Below are positions 43,365-52,318 of a stretch of DNA of 64,000 bases, piece after piece. The position numbers and the translations under genes were made by a program. The notes under the pieces were generated by a model, which was not told the origin of the DNA, did not search any database, and saw nothing but the letters and a program-made list of their open reading frames with translations. Origin of the DNA: Pedobacter sp. Leaf216 (GTDB taxonomy: Bacteria; Bacteroidota; Bacteroidia; Sphingobacteriales; Sphingobacteriaceae); contig NZ_LMKM01000033.1 of assembly GCF_001421515.1 (NCBI RefSeq), positions 260,011 through 324,010 on the forward strand. The letters are read 5' to 3'. How positions within the stretch are numbered: the stretch's first letter is position 1; the number at the start of each line of letters is the position of its first letter.

Positions 43365-44414
43365 ATGAAATTCCCTCAATTAGCAGGCACAATTATCCTG
43401 GGATTTGCCGCAATCAGCTTGTTTGCCAACTGTAATTCAGACGGCAAGGGCAGCAACGGCATTGGTAAAATCTTCTCTACTGATTCGACTAAAAAGAAAA
43501 CAGATTCAACAGCGAATGTAATGAAACCTGTTGACCCTAAACTTTACGATTCATTGGTAAAAAAGCTAGCGAATGGCGATACCACTGGAAGGTGGCCTGT
43601 AAAAAAACAACCATATCCTTTAACCGGAGCCATTTTGCCTTTTAAACGCATTGTTGTTTATTATGGAAATTTACACTCTAAAAAAATGGGTGCGTTGGGC
43701 GAATATGCACCAAAAGAAATGTGGCAGCGCCTAAATGCCGAAGTAAAACATTGGGAAAAAGCAGATCCAACTACCCCGGTGCAGCCAGGTTTGCATTATA
43801 TTGCTGCTGTAGCAAGCGGAACACCTGGTAAAGATGGAAAATACATCAATAGAATGGGTAACAAACAGATTGATTCTGTATTGAAAATTGCTAAAATGCA
43901 ACCAAATACCATTGTATTTTTAGATCTTCAGGTAGCATTAAGCACCATCAAAGCTGAATTGCCTCATATTGAAAAATACCTCGAGCTACCTTACGTTCAT
44001 TTAGGTATCGACCCTGAATTTTCGATGAAAGATGGAACGTTGCCAGGAAAAAAAATCGGAACTTACGATGCTGCTGATGTTAACTATGTAACTGGCTATT
44101 TGGCTGACATTGTAAAAAAATACAATTTGCCTCCAAAAGTATTTGTTTTACACCGCTTTACTAAGAAAATGGTAACCAATTCGGCAAGTATTAAACTTCG
44201 TCCAGAAGTGCAGGTTGTGGTACACATGGATGGATGGGGCGAACCTGAATTAAAAAAAGGTACTTACCGCCACTTTATACAAGGAGAACCTGTACAGTTT
44301 ACAGGATTTAAATTATTTTATAAAAATGATTTAAAGAAAGATCCTAAACGCTTAATGACTCCAGAGGAGCTGTTAAAGCTTACTCCAAAACCGATATACA
44401 TTCAATATCAATAA
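43365..44414 (+). CDS. Conserved secreted lipoprotein
   Basis: 349 residues with a lipoprotein signal (ILGFAAISLFANC, Cys near 23), a Ser/Lys/Thr-rich linker, then a globular domain of about 250 residues with a beta/alpha pattern and conserved-looking motifs FKRIVVYYGNLHSKKMGALG, HYIAAVASGTPGKDG, IVFLDLQVAL and HLGIDPEFSM. It resembles a TIM-barrel-like conserved hypothetical family I cannot name. A clear terminator follows. Confidence 0.75.
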   Translation: MKFPQLAGTIILGFAAISLFANCNSDGKGSNGIGKIFSTDSTKKKTDSTANVMKPVDPKLYDSLVKKLANGDTTGRWPVKKQPYPLTGAILPFKRIVVYYGNLHSKKMGALGEYAPKEMWQRLNAEVKHWEKADPTTPVQPGLHYIAAVASGTPGKDGKYINRMGNKQIDSVLKIAKMQPNTIVFLDLQVALSTIKAELPHIEKYLELPYVHLGIDPEFSMKDGTLPGKKIGTYDAADVNYVTGYLADIVKKYNLPPKVFVLHRFTKKMVTNSASIKLRPEVQVVVHMDGWGEPELKKGTYRHFIQGEPVQFTGFKLFYKNDLKKDPKRLMTPEELLKLTPKPIYIQYQ

Positions 44415-44423
44415 AATGTATTT

Positions 44424-44455
44424 AACGCCTGTGATTAAAATCATAGGCGTTTTTA
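44424..44455 (+). terminator. Rho-independent terminator
   Basis: AACGCCTGTGAT, loop TAAA, ATCATAGGCGTT and then TTTTATTT, located nine bases past the lipoprotein stop. Confidence 0.85.
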
Positions 44456-44481
44456 TTTAAATCAAACAATCAGCTCTCAAC

Positions 44482-45888
44482 ATGAAAAATCTTATTACGC
44501 TTACCTGCGCACTATTTTTAATTTATACATCTGGCATAGCCCAGGAGTTAAAAACTTCAAAATCGCTTAAATCAGCTTTAGAACAATCATCAACAGCAAA
44601 AAAACCTGTGTTATTAATTGTGGATGTTATTGGAATACCGAAACCGACCAATTTACCACCCAATGTAAAAGTTAATTTTAAATCAGGCTTGGAAGATCAG
44701 GAAGTTATCAACAGCATAAATGAAAACTTTGTTGTTTATAAAACTAAAATGACTGATACCACCATCAGATCAATACTTGGAAAATCGAATATAAGATCGT
44801 TTCCTGCATATGTTTTTCTACGCGCTAACAAAGAAGTATTTTTTAAAGATTTTGGCAATTCTCCAGATAAGCAAAAATATACCACACTAATCGATAGCGC
44901 ATTGATGGCATTCAAAAGCGAGTCTATTTCTGACTTGGAAACAGCATTTAATGCTGATAAAAACAATAATGCTTCGCTAGTAAAGCTTATTGATGCTAGA
45001 AAGAAGGTTGGGATAATGAATAATGCTGAACTTATTGAACAGTATGCAAATAATTTGAAGATTGGTGATTTCAACAACTATAAAAATGTATTGTATATCC
45101 TGGAAGCTGGCCCTTACAGTGATGGAAATGCGTATAAACTAGCTTACACCAACCGTAAAATTGTAGATAGCATTTATAAAACGGAACCGGTTCAAAAAAG
45201 GGTGGCAATTAATAATGCAATCATTTCCAATACGATGGCAGAAGCTGCAAAGAATAAAAATGTTGCTAAAGCCTACGCAGGAGCAAATTTTGCCAGAAAT
45301 ACCTGGACCAGAGATTACAGAGGTGGAGAAAAAGCGTACAACAACCAGATTTTATGGTATTATAGCACAGTTAAAGATACTACCAGTTATTTAAAGACAG
45401 CCAGTTATTTTTACGACAGTTTTTATATGAATATCAGTGCTGACAGTATTAAAAAAATTGAAATAAAAGAGCGCGAAGCTTTTACAAAAACGCACTTCCC
45501 TACCACTAATAATCCCGTTTCTAAGGAAAAGATGGATAGTTTAAAAAAAATCCCAGGAAAAGTTATTTATACCCAATCGGTTACTTCTTTCAATAGTTCA
45601 TCAAATTCATATGCAAATGAATTAAACAATGCTGCCTGGAAATTTTATGAAACAGGCACTAAAAATCTTAATTACCTGAGCAAAGCAATGATTTGGAGTA
45701 GAAGATCAATAGAACTAAAACCAATTGCTGGATATTACGATACTTTAGCGCACATTCTTTACCGCATGGGTTATAATGAAGAGGCTATTAAAACGCAAGA
45801 AATTGCAATAGAAAAAGCTAAGAGCGAAAAAACCCAGACCACACAATTGGAATCGGAGCTAAAAAAAATAAAGGCTAAAACACTTTAA
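44482..45888 (+). CDS. Secreted thioredoxin-fold plus TPR-like protein
   Basis: 468 residues with a signal peptide (LTCALFLIYTSGIA-Q). Residues 25-145 have a thioredoxin-like alpha/beta pattern (VLLIVDVIGIPKPTNLPPNV; VVYKTKMTD; SFPAYVFLRANKEVFFKDF) but no CxxC, so it is probably not a redox enzyme. The C-terminal third is helical with TPR character (WSRRSIELKPIAGYYDTLAH). It likely acts in the periplasm or is anchored through other proteins. Function unknown. Confidence 0.75.
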   Translation: MKNLITLTCALFLIYTSGIAQELKTSKSLKSALEQSSTAKKPVLLIVDVIGIPKPTNLPPNVKVNFKSGLEDQEVINSINENFVVYKTKMTDTTIRSILGKSNIRSFPAYVFLRANKEVFFKDFGNSPDKQKYTTLIDSALMAFKSESISDLETAFNADKNNNASLVKLIDARKKVGIMNNAELIEQYANNLKIGDFNNYKNVLYILEAGPYSDGNAYKLAYTNRKIVDSIYKTEPVQKRVAINNAIISNTMAEAAKNKNVAKAYAGANFARNTWTRDYRGGEKAYNNQILWYYSTVKDTTSYLKTASYFYDSFYMNISADSIKKIEIKEREAFTKTHFPTTNNPVSKEKMDSLKKIPGKVIYTQSVTSFNSSSNSYANELNNAAWKFYETGTKNLNYLSKAMIWSRRSIELKPIAGYYDTLAHILYRMGYNEEAIKTQEIAIEKAKSEKTQTTQLESELKKIKAKTL

Positions 45889-46251
45889 TTTATTGAATAT
45901 TACAATCAGCCCGGATTGTAAATAATTACTTCATAGCAATACGAGGAAGTTTATTAATTATATTATTTTGAGCTTGTCGAAATACCAGAATAGGTATAAA
46001 TAAGTTCTTCGGCAAGCTCATGATGATAAATCTAAAATCATGATACAGCTTCCTTTTATTTGTCCTCTAATTTATCGTTAACGAAAGTTAATAGTTTGCG
46101 AAATAACCTATAAATACTATATTCATCTTTAGGGAACCATAGCTTTAAAACTTATAAGAATAATCGGTTACTGATGATACCTTGAATATCAAAAAAATGT
46201 CTTTTTTTGATAATTAAATTAAAACTGGAATAGATTTTAGATAAGTAGTAT
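45889..46251. other. Intergenic region with a palindromic repeat
   Basis: 363 bases without a gene. At 45968-46020 the arms GAGCTTGTCGAA and TTCGGCAAGCTC form a dispersed-type hairpin, and ATTACAATC/GATTGTAA at 45898-45922 forms another hairpin just after the preceding gene, a possible terminator. No promoter element matching TAnnTTTG is seen before msrA. Confidence 0.5.
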
Positions 46252-46794
46252 ATGGAAACAGCAACATTTGGGGGAGGCTGCTTTTGGTGCACCGAAGCCG
46301 TATTTCAGACGTTAAACGGAGTGAGCCAGGTTACATCAGGTTACATGGGTGGCGAATTGAAGCACCCTACCTATATGGAAATTTGTAATGGCAATACCGG
46401 GCATGCAGAAGTTATACAGATTATATTTGATGAAAGTATTATTTCTTTTAGCGAGCTTTTACTCATATTCTTTAAAACGCATAACCCAACAACCTTAAAC
46501 AGGCAGGGCAATGATATCGGTACGCAATACCGTTCGGTAATTTTTTATGAAAATGAAGATCAAAAAAAACAGGCTGAAACAATGATTGCCGAGCTAAATA
46601 GCGAGAAAGTATTCGACAAACCAATAATTACTGAGATTTTACCTATTGCAGAATTTTATGAGGCTGAAGATTATCATCAAAATTATTTCAGCGAAAACCA
46701 AGGCAAGCCCTATTGTGCATTCGTAATACAGCCAAAACTAAATAAATTTGTTAAAGATTTTAAAGATAAGATTAAGCCTGAACTTCTCGAATAA
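46252..46794 (+). CDS. msrA: Peptide-methionine (S)-S-oxide reductase
   Basis: MsrA repairs oxidised methionine. The active-site motif GGCFWCTEAVF (Cys10) is at the N-terminus, and the substrate region YQNYFSENQGKPYC carries the recycling-type residues. The 180-residue length is usual. It is convergent with the flavoprotein gene and ends one base before that gene's stop codon. Confident. Confidence 0.95.
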   Translation: METATFGGGCFWCTEAVFQTLNGVSQVTSGYMGGELKHPTYMEICNGNTGHAEVIQIIFDESIISFSELLLIFFKTHNPTTLNRQGNDIGTQYRSVIFYENEDQKKQAETMIAELNSEKVFDKPIITEILPIAEFYEAEDYHQNYFSENQGKPYCAFVIQPKLNKFVKDFKDKIKPELLE

Positions 46795-47883
46795 TTAACT
46801 TTCGAAAGTAAGTAAGGCATGCTGACTTGCCGTATGTATATCACGCCAAACGCGATTTATCTCTGAATCTTTTTTTGCGGCCTCCAAACCACAGTATGGG
46901 AATAATACGGCAGCAACTTTCCAACAGGCATGAGCCAATTTGCGGCTCGCAGCACTAACTTCTGCCAGTTTATCTTCTGCAATATTACCATCATTCACCA
47001 GGGTGCTCCACGATTCATCAAATGCGCTATAGAACCTTGCTCTAAGATCTTGAATCTCTTCCTTGCAACGATTTAACTCATCATTAAAGAACAAAACCTG
47101 TTGATGGGTATATCTTTTCAACCCTGTACGTAAATTAAAAGCAGTTTCTACCAATTTAATAAAATGATTCGTCATACCCAGGGTATTTACGGTTAGCGTG
47201 GTTTCTGCAAGTTGTAAGAAGGGATAATCAAAACCCGAATCTGCAATTTCAATGTCTTGATTAATCTTAAAAGTCCTGTTTATGGGTACATGTAAATCCT
47301 TTACTTCAAAAGCATGGCTTCCGGTGGCAATTAAACCGAAGTAAGACCATCCGGCTAAAATATTTACCTCCTCTTTTTTTAGGATAAAAGATTTAATTTC
47401 AGGTACCCCCTTTTCATCCAAAAGGTCATCGCCGTGTTCATTTTTAAGTATACAGTTGGCTGTAAATACAGTGGCATGTAAAGCACCACTGGCGTAATTC
47501 CACCTGCCGTTTAAAAGGTAGCCCGTTTCAGTTTTAATTGCTACACCACCAACAGCCCCGCTCCCGGCAAAGCAAACTTCTCGATCGGCTAGTATTTCCG
47601 CAGCGAGTTCAGGATTTAAAAAACCTGCAAACCAGGCGGCTCCTGCACAAAGTGTAACTGTCCAGCCTAAACTACCATCGGCTTCGGCAAGTTCTTCCTC
47701 TAACCTCAAAATTTCAGGAAGCTTTCTATTTGGCCCACCATAAACCTCCGGAACAAAAAGTTTAAACCAGTTTTCCTGGTAAGCCAGTTCCAGAATTTCG
47801 GGGTGAAGTTTTCCCATTTCTTCTGAAAGAGCAGCATATGCTTTCACTTTTTCCTGCCAGGTATTAGTTAATGTTTCTTGCAT
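46795..47883 (-). CDS. Acyl-CoA dehydrogenase-like flavoprotein downstream of a thiamine-type transporter
   Basis: 362 residues of the acyl-CoA dehydrogenase fold: N-terminal helices (YQENWFKLFVPEVYGGPNRK), middle beta domain (CFAGSGAVGGVAIKTETGYL, then NGRWNYASGA) and C-terminal helices. The substitution of a typical catalytic Glu region and the 'LNGRWNYASGA' pattern recall flavin-dependent monooxygenases of the HsaA/DszC group rather than beta-oxidation enzymes. It starts ten bases after the PnuC gene, so it should be under the TPP riboswitch. A thiamine-related oxidation is the natural guess, but no substrate is shown. Confidence 0.83.
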   Translation of the reverse strand: MQETLTNTWQEKVKAYAALSEEMGKLHPEILELAYQENWFKLFVPEVYGGPNRKLPEILRLEEELAEADGSLGWTVTLCAGAAWFAGFLNPELAAEILADREVCFAGSGAVGGVAIKTETGYLLNGRWNYASGALHATVFTANCILKNEHGDDLLDEKGVPEIKSFILKKEEVNILAGWSYFGLIATGSHAFEVKDLHVPINRTFKINQDIEIADSGFDYPFLQLAETTLTVNTLGMTNHFIKLVETAFNLRTGLKRYTHQQVLFFNDELNRCKEEIQDLRARFYSAFDESWSTLVNDGNIAEDKLAEVSAASRKLAHACWKVAAVLFPYCGLEAAKKDSEINRVWRDIHTASQHALLTFES

Positions 47884-47893
47884 GTTAACTTAA

Positions 47894-48514
47894 TTAAGCC
47901 GGTTTTAATCTGCTTTTATTGATGATCTTTTTCCAATCTAAATACCCAAAAATGGCAACAACAAATAAAAAGGTAGTTAAGCATGCCATTAAAGGCAATT
48001 TTTTATGAAAAAGCAGTGGAATTGCTACGATGTTGGAGATATTAAGAAAAATCCAGTTTTCTATTTTGCGTTTGGCCAAAAGCCACATGCCAGCCCAGGC
48101 TGTTGATGAAACAAAGGCATCGAATAATGGCACATCCGAATCGGTATAATGCCTTAAGATGAGGTAGAGTACCCCAAACCCAATAACTGAGATTAAAACA
48201 GCAATGGTTAATTCTTTATTGCTCGACCATGAAACCTGGTTTTCTCCATCCAGCTTTCTTTTCTTCCAGATGATCCAGCCGTAAATGCTCATCGTGAGGT
48301 AATATATATTCAAAAGCACTTCTGCATATAACTTAACGTCCAACAGTAAATACATCCACAATAGGACAGAAATTATCCCAGTTGGATATAGCCAAATGCT
48401 GTTTTTCTTTGCTAATAAAACTTCAGAAACCCCAAAACCAACAGCCAACCATTCTATTAAAGAAGTGTGTAAAATCTGCTCCTGAAAAAGCTTAAACCAA
48501 TCTTGAAAATTCAT
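47894..48514 (-). CDS. pnuT: PnuC-family vitamin transporter (probable thiamine, PnuT)
   Basis: 206 residues with about seven membrane helices. PnuC features include SLIEWLAVGFGVSEVLLAKK, IWLYPTGIISVLLWMYLLLD and the WxxxxY-like NIYYLTMSIYGWIIWKK. PnuC members import nicotinamide riboside, riboflavin or thiamine; the TPP riboswitch directly upstream favours thiamine (PnuT). It heads a two-gene unit with the flavoprotein gene. Family assignment is confident; the substrate rests on the riboswitch. Confidence 0.88.
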   Translation of the reverse strand: MNFQDWFKLFQEQILHTSLIEWLAVGFGVSEVLLAKKNSIWLYPTGIISVLLWMYLLLDVKLYAEVLLNIYYLTMSIYGWIIWKKRKLDGENQVSWSSNKELTIAVLISVIGFGVLYLILRHYTDSDVPLFDAFVSSTAWAGMWLLAKRKIENWIFLNISNIVAIPLLFHKKLPLMACLTTFLFVVAIFGYLDWKKIINKSRLKPA

Positions 48515-48555
48515 TTACAATATTTTGCCACAAGGCAGGTAAAAATAAATTGAAG

Positions 48556-48575
48556 CCTGTTTTCGGGGCGAAACA
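48556..48575 (-). promoter_or_regulatory. Hairpin in the expression platform of the TPP riboswitch
   Basis: On the - strand CTGTTTCG and CGAAAACAG form a stem-loop about 40 bases before the pnuT ATG, followed by a T-rich stretch (CAATTTATTTTT). It may be a terminator or a ribosome-blocking hairpin; I cannot tell which. Confidence 0.45.
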
Positions 48576-48590
48576 GTACGGTATCTTTTT

Positions 48591-48765
48591 AACCTCTTCC
48601 TACGTCGGCATTACCCGCATCAGGTTCATTAGAAGGGATAAGGTTTGAGGTGTAAGGTTAAATACTATACCTTAAACCATATGGCTTAAACCTCTAAATG
48701 GGTATAATCTCAGCAAATTGATGGCAACAGAAATTGCAGCATCAAAAAGCACCCCTTTGAGCAAG
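48591..48765 (-). ncRNA. TPP riboswitch (THI element)
   Basis: On the - strand GGGGTGC (48755-48749), GCTGAGATTATACCC (48714-48700) and GAACCTGATGCGGGTAAT followed by GCCGACGTAGG (48627-48599) match the conserved THI core in order. Two elaborations are visible: an extended P3-type stem (TTGATG/CATCAA) and a 73-base insert at 48628-48700 between ACCC and GAACC holding AGGTTTGAGG-like arms. The switch lies 77 bases upstream of pnuT. Confidence 0.93.
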
Positions 48766-48766
48766 G

Positions 48767-48774
48767 CAAATATA
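48767..48774 (-). promoter_or_regulatory. -7 promoter element TATATTTG of the TPP riboswitch
   Basis: Exact TAnnTTTG match ending about six bases before the riboswitch 5' end, so transcription should start right at the aptamer. Confidence 0.65.
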
Positions 48775-48864
48775 GTTTTAAAAATGAAATGTTTTGATTG
48801 AAATGTGAAGAGTTGTCAACTTTCTTGCCACCAGGACATTAAAGTTAACAACGCTCAAATTTAT

Positions 48865-51786
48865 TTAGAATAACCCCAACTGTCCTTTGTCATCAATTTC
48901 GATATCATCCGGATTGGTGATCTCAAAACCTATCTTTTTAGCAGGTTTTTCTTCTGTTTCTGGTTTATCTCCGGTTTTAACCGGTTTATTTTCTTTCTCA
49001 GGTTTATTTTCAGCCTTCGTTTCTTCCTTTTTAACAGATTTTTCAACTACAGCAGGCTTTTCTTTTACCCCTGGTTTTTCTTGTTTAACTACAGGTGCTT
49101 CTTCAGGCTCTTCAGTCCGCTCGAATTTCGGTTTTGGCTTTTCTGCCAATGGTTTTTCAAGCGTTTCATTTTCAGCTGTTTCCTCTTTAAAATCAACAGA
49201 ATTTTCTTCTTCAACTACATTTTCTTCATCAACAGATCCATCTTCCGCTTCTGTTTCTGCAGTTGTTTCCTCAATCTCTTCCACCGCTAATTCAGGTTCT
49301 TCCAATATCACCTTCTGTACATCATGTGGAGATAAACGGTTACCATTGGCCTTTAATCCTTTTACATCAATCAATTCCGACAATAATAAATCCAATGTTT
49401 CCGGAATTTGGGTTTTGCCTTTTAAAACATCAACAATAATTTTCGCACCCGGATTTGAAGTGAGGTACAATAATTTCGACTTCTGCTCCTCACTAATAAA
49501 AATTGTTTTCCTGCCGTTAGCCTGCAATTCGAATGTAAAACGCTTAATGAAATAGTTCTGAGCCTTTCCATCAAAATGAACCGCGGCAAAAATCCGCTCA
49601 GGATCAAATTTCTGGATCAAAATCAATCCATCATCAAAGTGGTTACTTAACTCGAATGAGCTTAACTCGTAAAAACCATCCTTATGTACCTGCAAAATGC
49701 GGTCATCGCCGTCAAATTCGCCAAGGTATTTTCCACGGCCATCTACATTGAGGCGTTTTAACAAATCATCATACCAGATTTTAAGTCCCGATAAAGTAGA
49801 AACACCTTTACTTTTCAGAATAATCTTTTTAACCGGATATTTGGAAATAATATTCCCTTGCGAGCCACGACCTTTGATTGCCACTTCGGCAAAATCCTGA
49901 TCAAACTGAAGTTTACGCAATTTGGAATGCGGTTTCAGGGCTACGTTAACTATTTCAGCCTCACCGTTAGGGTTGGCAGTAAAATACAACACCTTCGAAC
50001 CTTTCGATCCTTTCGTTAAATCGTATTCCTTATCGCGCGTTACCCCAACTACAGCAAATCTTTTTATATAAGCAGTACCACTAGCACCATCTTTGTAGAT
50101 CATGTTGTAAATGGTCCGCTCATCATTCTTTTTAAATACCTGTGCGTGTATAATGCCCTTTCCTACAAAGGTTTTATCGGCCACCTTAGTAATGATGCAT
50201 TTACCATCCTCACGAAAAACAATCACCTCATCAATATCCGAGCAATCTGCCACAAATTCATCCTTACGTAAACCCGATCCGATAAAACCATCCTCACGGT
50301 TCATGTACAATTTAACATTCGCAAGTGCCACTTTAGACGCCTCTACCCGATCAAACAAGCGGATTTCAGTTTTACGCTCCCTTCCTTTCCCATATTTATC
50401 TTTCAATTTCTGGTACCAGGCAATGGCGTAATCGGTGAGGTGTTTTAAGTGGTTTTTAACAACCTTGATTTCATCTTCAAGATTTTTCATCTGCTCATCA
50501 GCCTTTTTCACATCAAAACGGGTGATGCTACTCATTGGCTTATCAATCAGCTTTTTAAAATCCTCAGGTAAAATTTCGCGGTAGAGTGATGGTTTAAACG
50601 GATCAAATAAAATGTGTAAAACCTCAACAACAGTGTCGAAATTGCTTGAGTTTTCATATTCAGGATTTTTATACATCCCTTCCTGAATAAATATTTTAAG
50701 CAAAGAACTAAAGAAAATCTTTTCCTGCAATTCGTGCAGGCGGATTTCCAGTTCCCTTTTTAGCAGGTGTTTTGTATGCTTAGTATTTTCAATCAGAATA
50801 TCATTTACACTCAAAAAGAGTGGTTTATCACCCTGAATGATACAGGTATTTGGCGAAATGGATACTTCGCAGGCCGTAAAAGCGTAAAGTGCATCAATGG
50901 TTACGTCGGGCGATATGCCGGGAGCCAAATGCACTACAATTTCTACATTGGCAGCGGTATTATCCTCAATTTTCTTAATCTTGATTTTGCCTTTATCATT
51001 GGCCGATAAAATACTATCTATCACTGAACCCGTTGTGGTGCTGAACGGAACTTCGGTAATTACCAAAGTTTTTTTGTCTTTTTCAGTTATTTTAGCCCTT
51101 ACGCGGATTTTACCTCCACGCTGACCTTCATTATAATTCGAGAAATCGGCCATCCCACCAGTAAAAAAATCTGGAAGAATGTTTGGGCGCACATCTTTTA
51201 ATGCTTCAATTGAGGCATCTAAAAGTTCGATAAAATTGTGCGGCATTACCTTAGTTGCCAAACCTACGGCAATACCTTCTGCACCCTGAGCCAATAACAG
51301 TGGAAATTTTACCGGTAAAGTGATGGGCTCATTGTTACGTCCGTCGTAACTCAATTGCCATTCTGTAGTATCCGGATTGAAAACCACATCATTAGCGAAT
51401 TTTGATAAACGGGCCTCAATGTAACGAGGTGCCGCCGCGCTATCGCCTGTAACCGGATCACCCCAGTTTCCCTGCATATCAATCAGTAAATCTTTCTGAC
51501 CAATTTGCACCATCGCATCACCAATCGATGCATCACCATGCGGGTGATACTTCATGGTATTACCAATTACGTTGGCTGCTTTATTAAAACGCCCATCATC
51601 CATCTCCTTTAAGGAGTGCATAATACGACGTTGAACGGGCTTTAATCCATCATTTATGTGCGGTACAGCCCTATCGAGAATTACATAAGACGCATAATCG
51701 AGAAACCAGTTTTCGTATAAACCGTTGATTGGGGTTATGGTATGTTTGTGCTCTTCGTTTACGTTTTGATCTAATTCTTCACTCAT
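48865..51786 (-). CDS. parC: DNA topoisomerase IV subunit A (gyrase-A-like)
   Basis: 973 residues. Winged-helix/tower core with QRRIMHSLKEMDDGRFNKAA, KYHPHGDASIGDAMV and the active-site Tyr in AAPRYIEARLSKFA (about residue 122). The C-terminal part has beta-pinwheel-like repeats, then a 140-residue Glu/Lys/Pro-rich tail (about 820-960) ending EIDDKGQLGLF. E. coli ParC has 752 residues; the extra is mainly this tail. No parE is adjacent. The QLGLF end resembles the sliding-clamp binding pentapeptide. Functions in decatenation with ParE. Confidence 0.92.
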   Translation of the reverse strand: MSEELDQNVNEEHKHTITPINGLYENWFLDYASYVILDRAVPHINDGLKPVQRRIMHSLKEMDDGRFNKAANVIGNTMKYHPHGDASIGDAMVQIGQKDLLIDMQGNWGDPVTGDSAAAPRYIEARLSKFANDVVFNPDTTEWQLSYDGRNNEPITLPVKFPLLLAQGAEGIAVGLATKVMPHNFIELLDASIEALKDVRPNILPDFFTGGMADFSNYNEGQRGGKIRVRAKITEKDKKTLVITEVPFSTTTGSVIDSILSANDKGKIKIKKIEDNTAANVEIVVHLAPGISPDVTIDALYAFTACEVSISPNTCIIQGDKPLFLSVNDILIENTKHTKHLLKRELEIRLHELQEKIFFSSLLKIFIQEGMYKNPEYENSSNFDTVVEVLHILFDPFKPSLYREILPEDFKKLIDKPMSSITRFDVKKADEQMKNLEDEIKVVKNHLKHLTDYAIAWYQKLKDKYGKGRERKTEIRLFDRVEASKVALANVKLYMNREDGFIGSGLRKDEFVADCSDIDEVIVFREDGKCIITKVADKTFVGKGIIHAQVFKKNDERTIYNMIYKDGASGTAYIKRFAVVGVTRDKEYDLTKGSKGSKVLYFTANPNGEAEIVNVALKPHSKLRKLQFDQDFAEVAIKGRGSQGNIISKYPVKKIILKSKGVSTLSGLKIWYDDLLKRLNVDGRGKYLGEFDGDDRILQVHKDGFYELSSFELSNHFDDGLILIQKFDPERIFAAVHFDGKAQNYFIKRFTFELQANGRKTIFISEEQKSKLLYLTSNPGAKIIVDVLKGKTQIPETLDLLLSELIDVKGLKANGNRLSPHDVQKVILEEPELAVEEIEETTAETEAEDGSVDEENVVEEENSVDFKEETAENETLEKPLAEKPKPKFERTEEPEEAPVVKQEKPGVKEKPAVVEKSVKKEETKAENKPEKENKPVKTGDKPETEEKPAKKIGFEITNPDDIEIDDKGQLGLF

Positions 51787-51962
51787 TTATTTACAGAAAT
51801 TGGCAGCCGTAAATATAATAAAAATGATTGCATAGAATAAAGAGAGGTTATTCACATTTCAAAGTGGAAAATTGGTTTTACAGGAATGATTAGGGGAAAA
51901 TAAAACGGATTTTTTTGATCATTTGTCATTATTCTACCATTTACAGGTTTCAGTAAAGCGTT

Positions 51963-52056
51963 CGTCATTGTTGTGAGATACGAAGCAATCTTTCATGCTA
52001 GTGAGCCTTGCCATAAAGATTGCTTCGTCGGCTGAAAAAGCCTTCTCGCAATGACG
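51963..52056. repeat. CGTCATTG...CTCGCAATGACG palindrome
   Basis: Left arm CGTCATTGTTGTGAGATACG, right arm CCTTCTCGCAATGACG, with an inner GATTGCTTCGTCGGCTGAA piece shared with 54403-54504 (GATTGCTTCGTCGGCTAAA). Same family as 42293. Confidence 0.8.
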
Positions 52057-52273
52057 ATAACCATAGGATATTCATTTCCTTAAAATCATGTCACTCATAT
52101 TGATTTTTATACAATAGTTATCCCTCAGGATGATGCAGAATCTTATAGCACCAACAATTTAAAAGGCCCCACACATTTGCAAACTATGTATATTGTAAAA
52201 TCGGTGATTGTTTTTAAGATTAGTAAATCAGGGTTAAATGGCTTTGTTAAAGTTTGTTCCGGCTTTACGATGC

Positions 52274-52318
52274 GATCTTTTTTGCCTATAGCCCGGCCCC
52301 GGGCAGCAAAAAAGGATC
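52274..52318. repeat. Nested palindrome: GATC-T6-GC / GC-A6-GATC around GCCCGG-CCGGGC
   Basis: Outer arms GATCTTTTTTGC and GCAAAAAAGGATC enclose the inner perfect palindrome GCCCGGCCCCGGGC (52291-52304). A stable cruciform or RNA hairpin is predicted. Much more GC-rich than its surroundings. Confidence 0.75.

Noticed and set aside
48887..49555. A 222-residue Ser/Phe-rich open frame on the + strand opposite parC
   Set aside because: It is the complement of the Glu/Lys/Pro-rich tail of topoisomerase IV A; low-complexity coding on one strand keeps the other open. No start context or family match.
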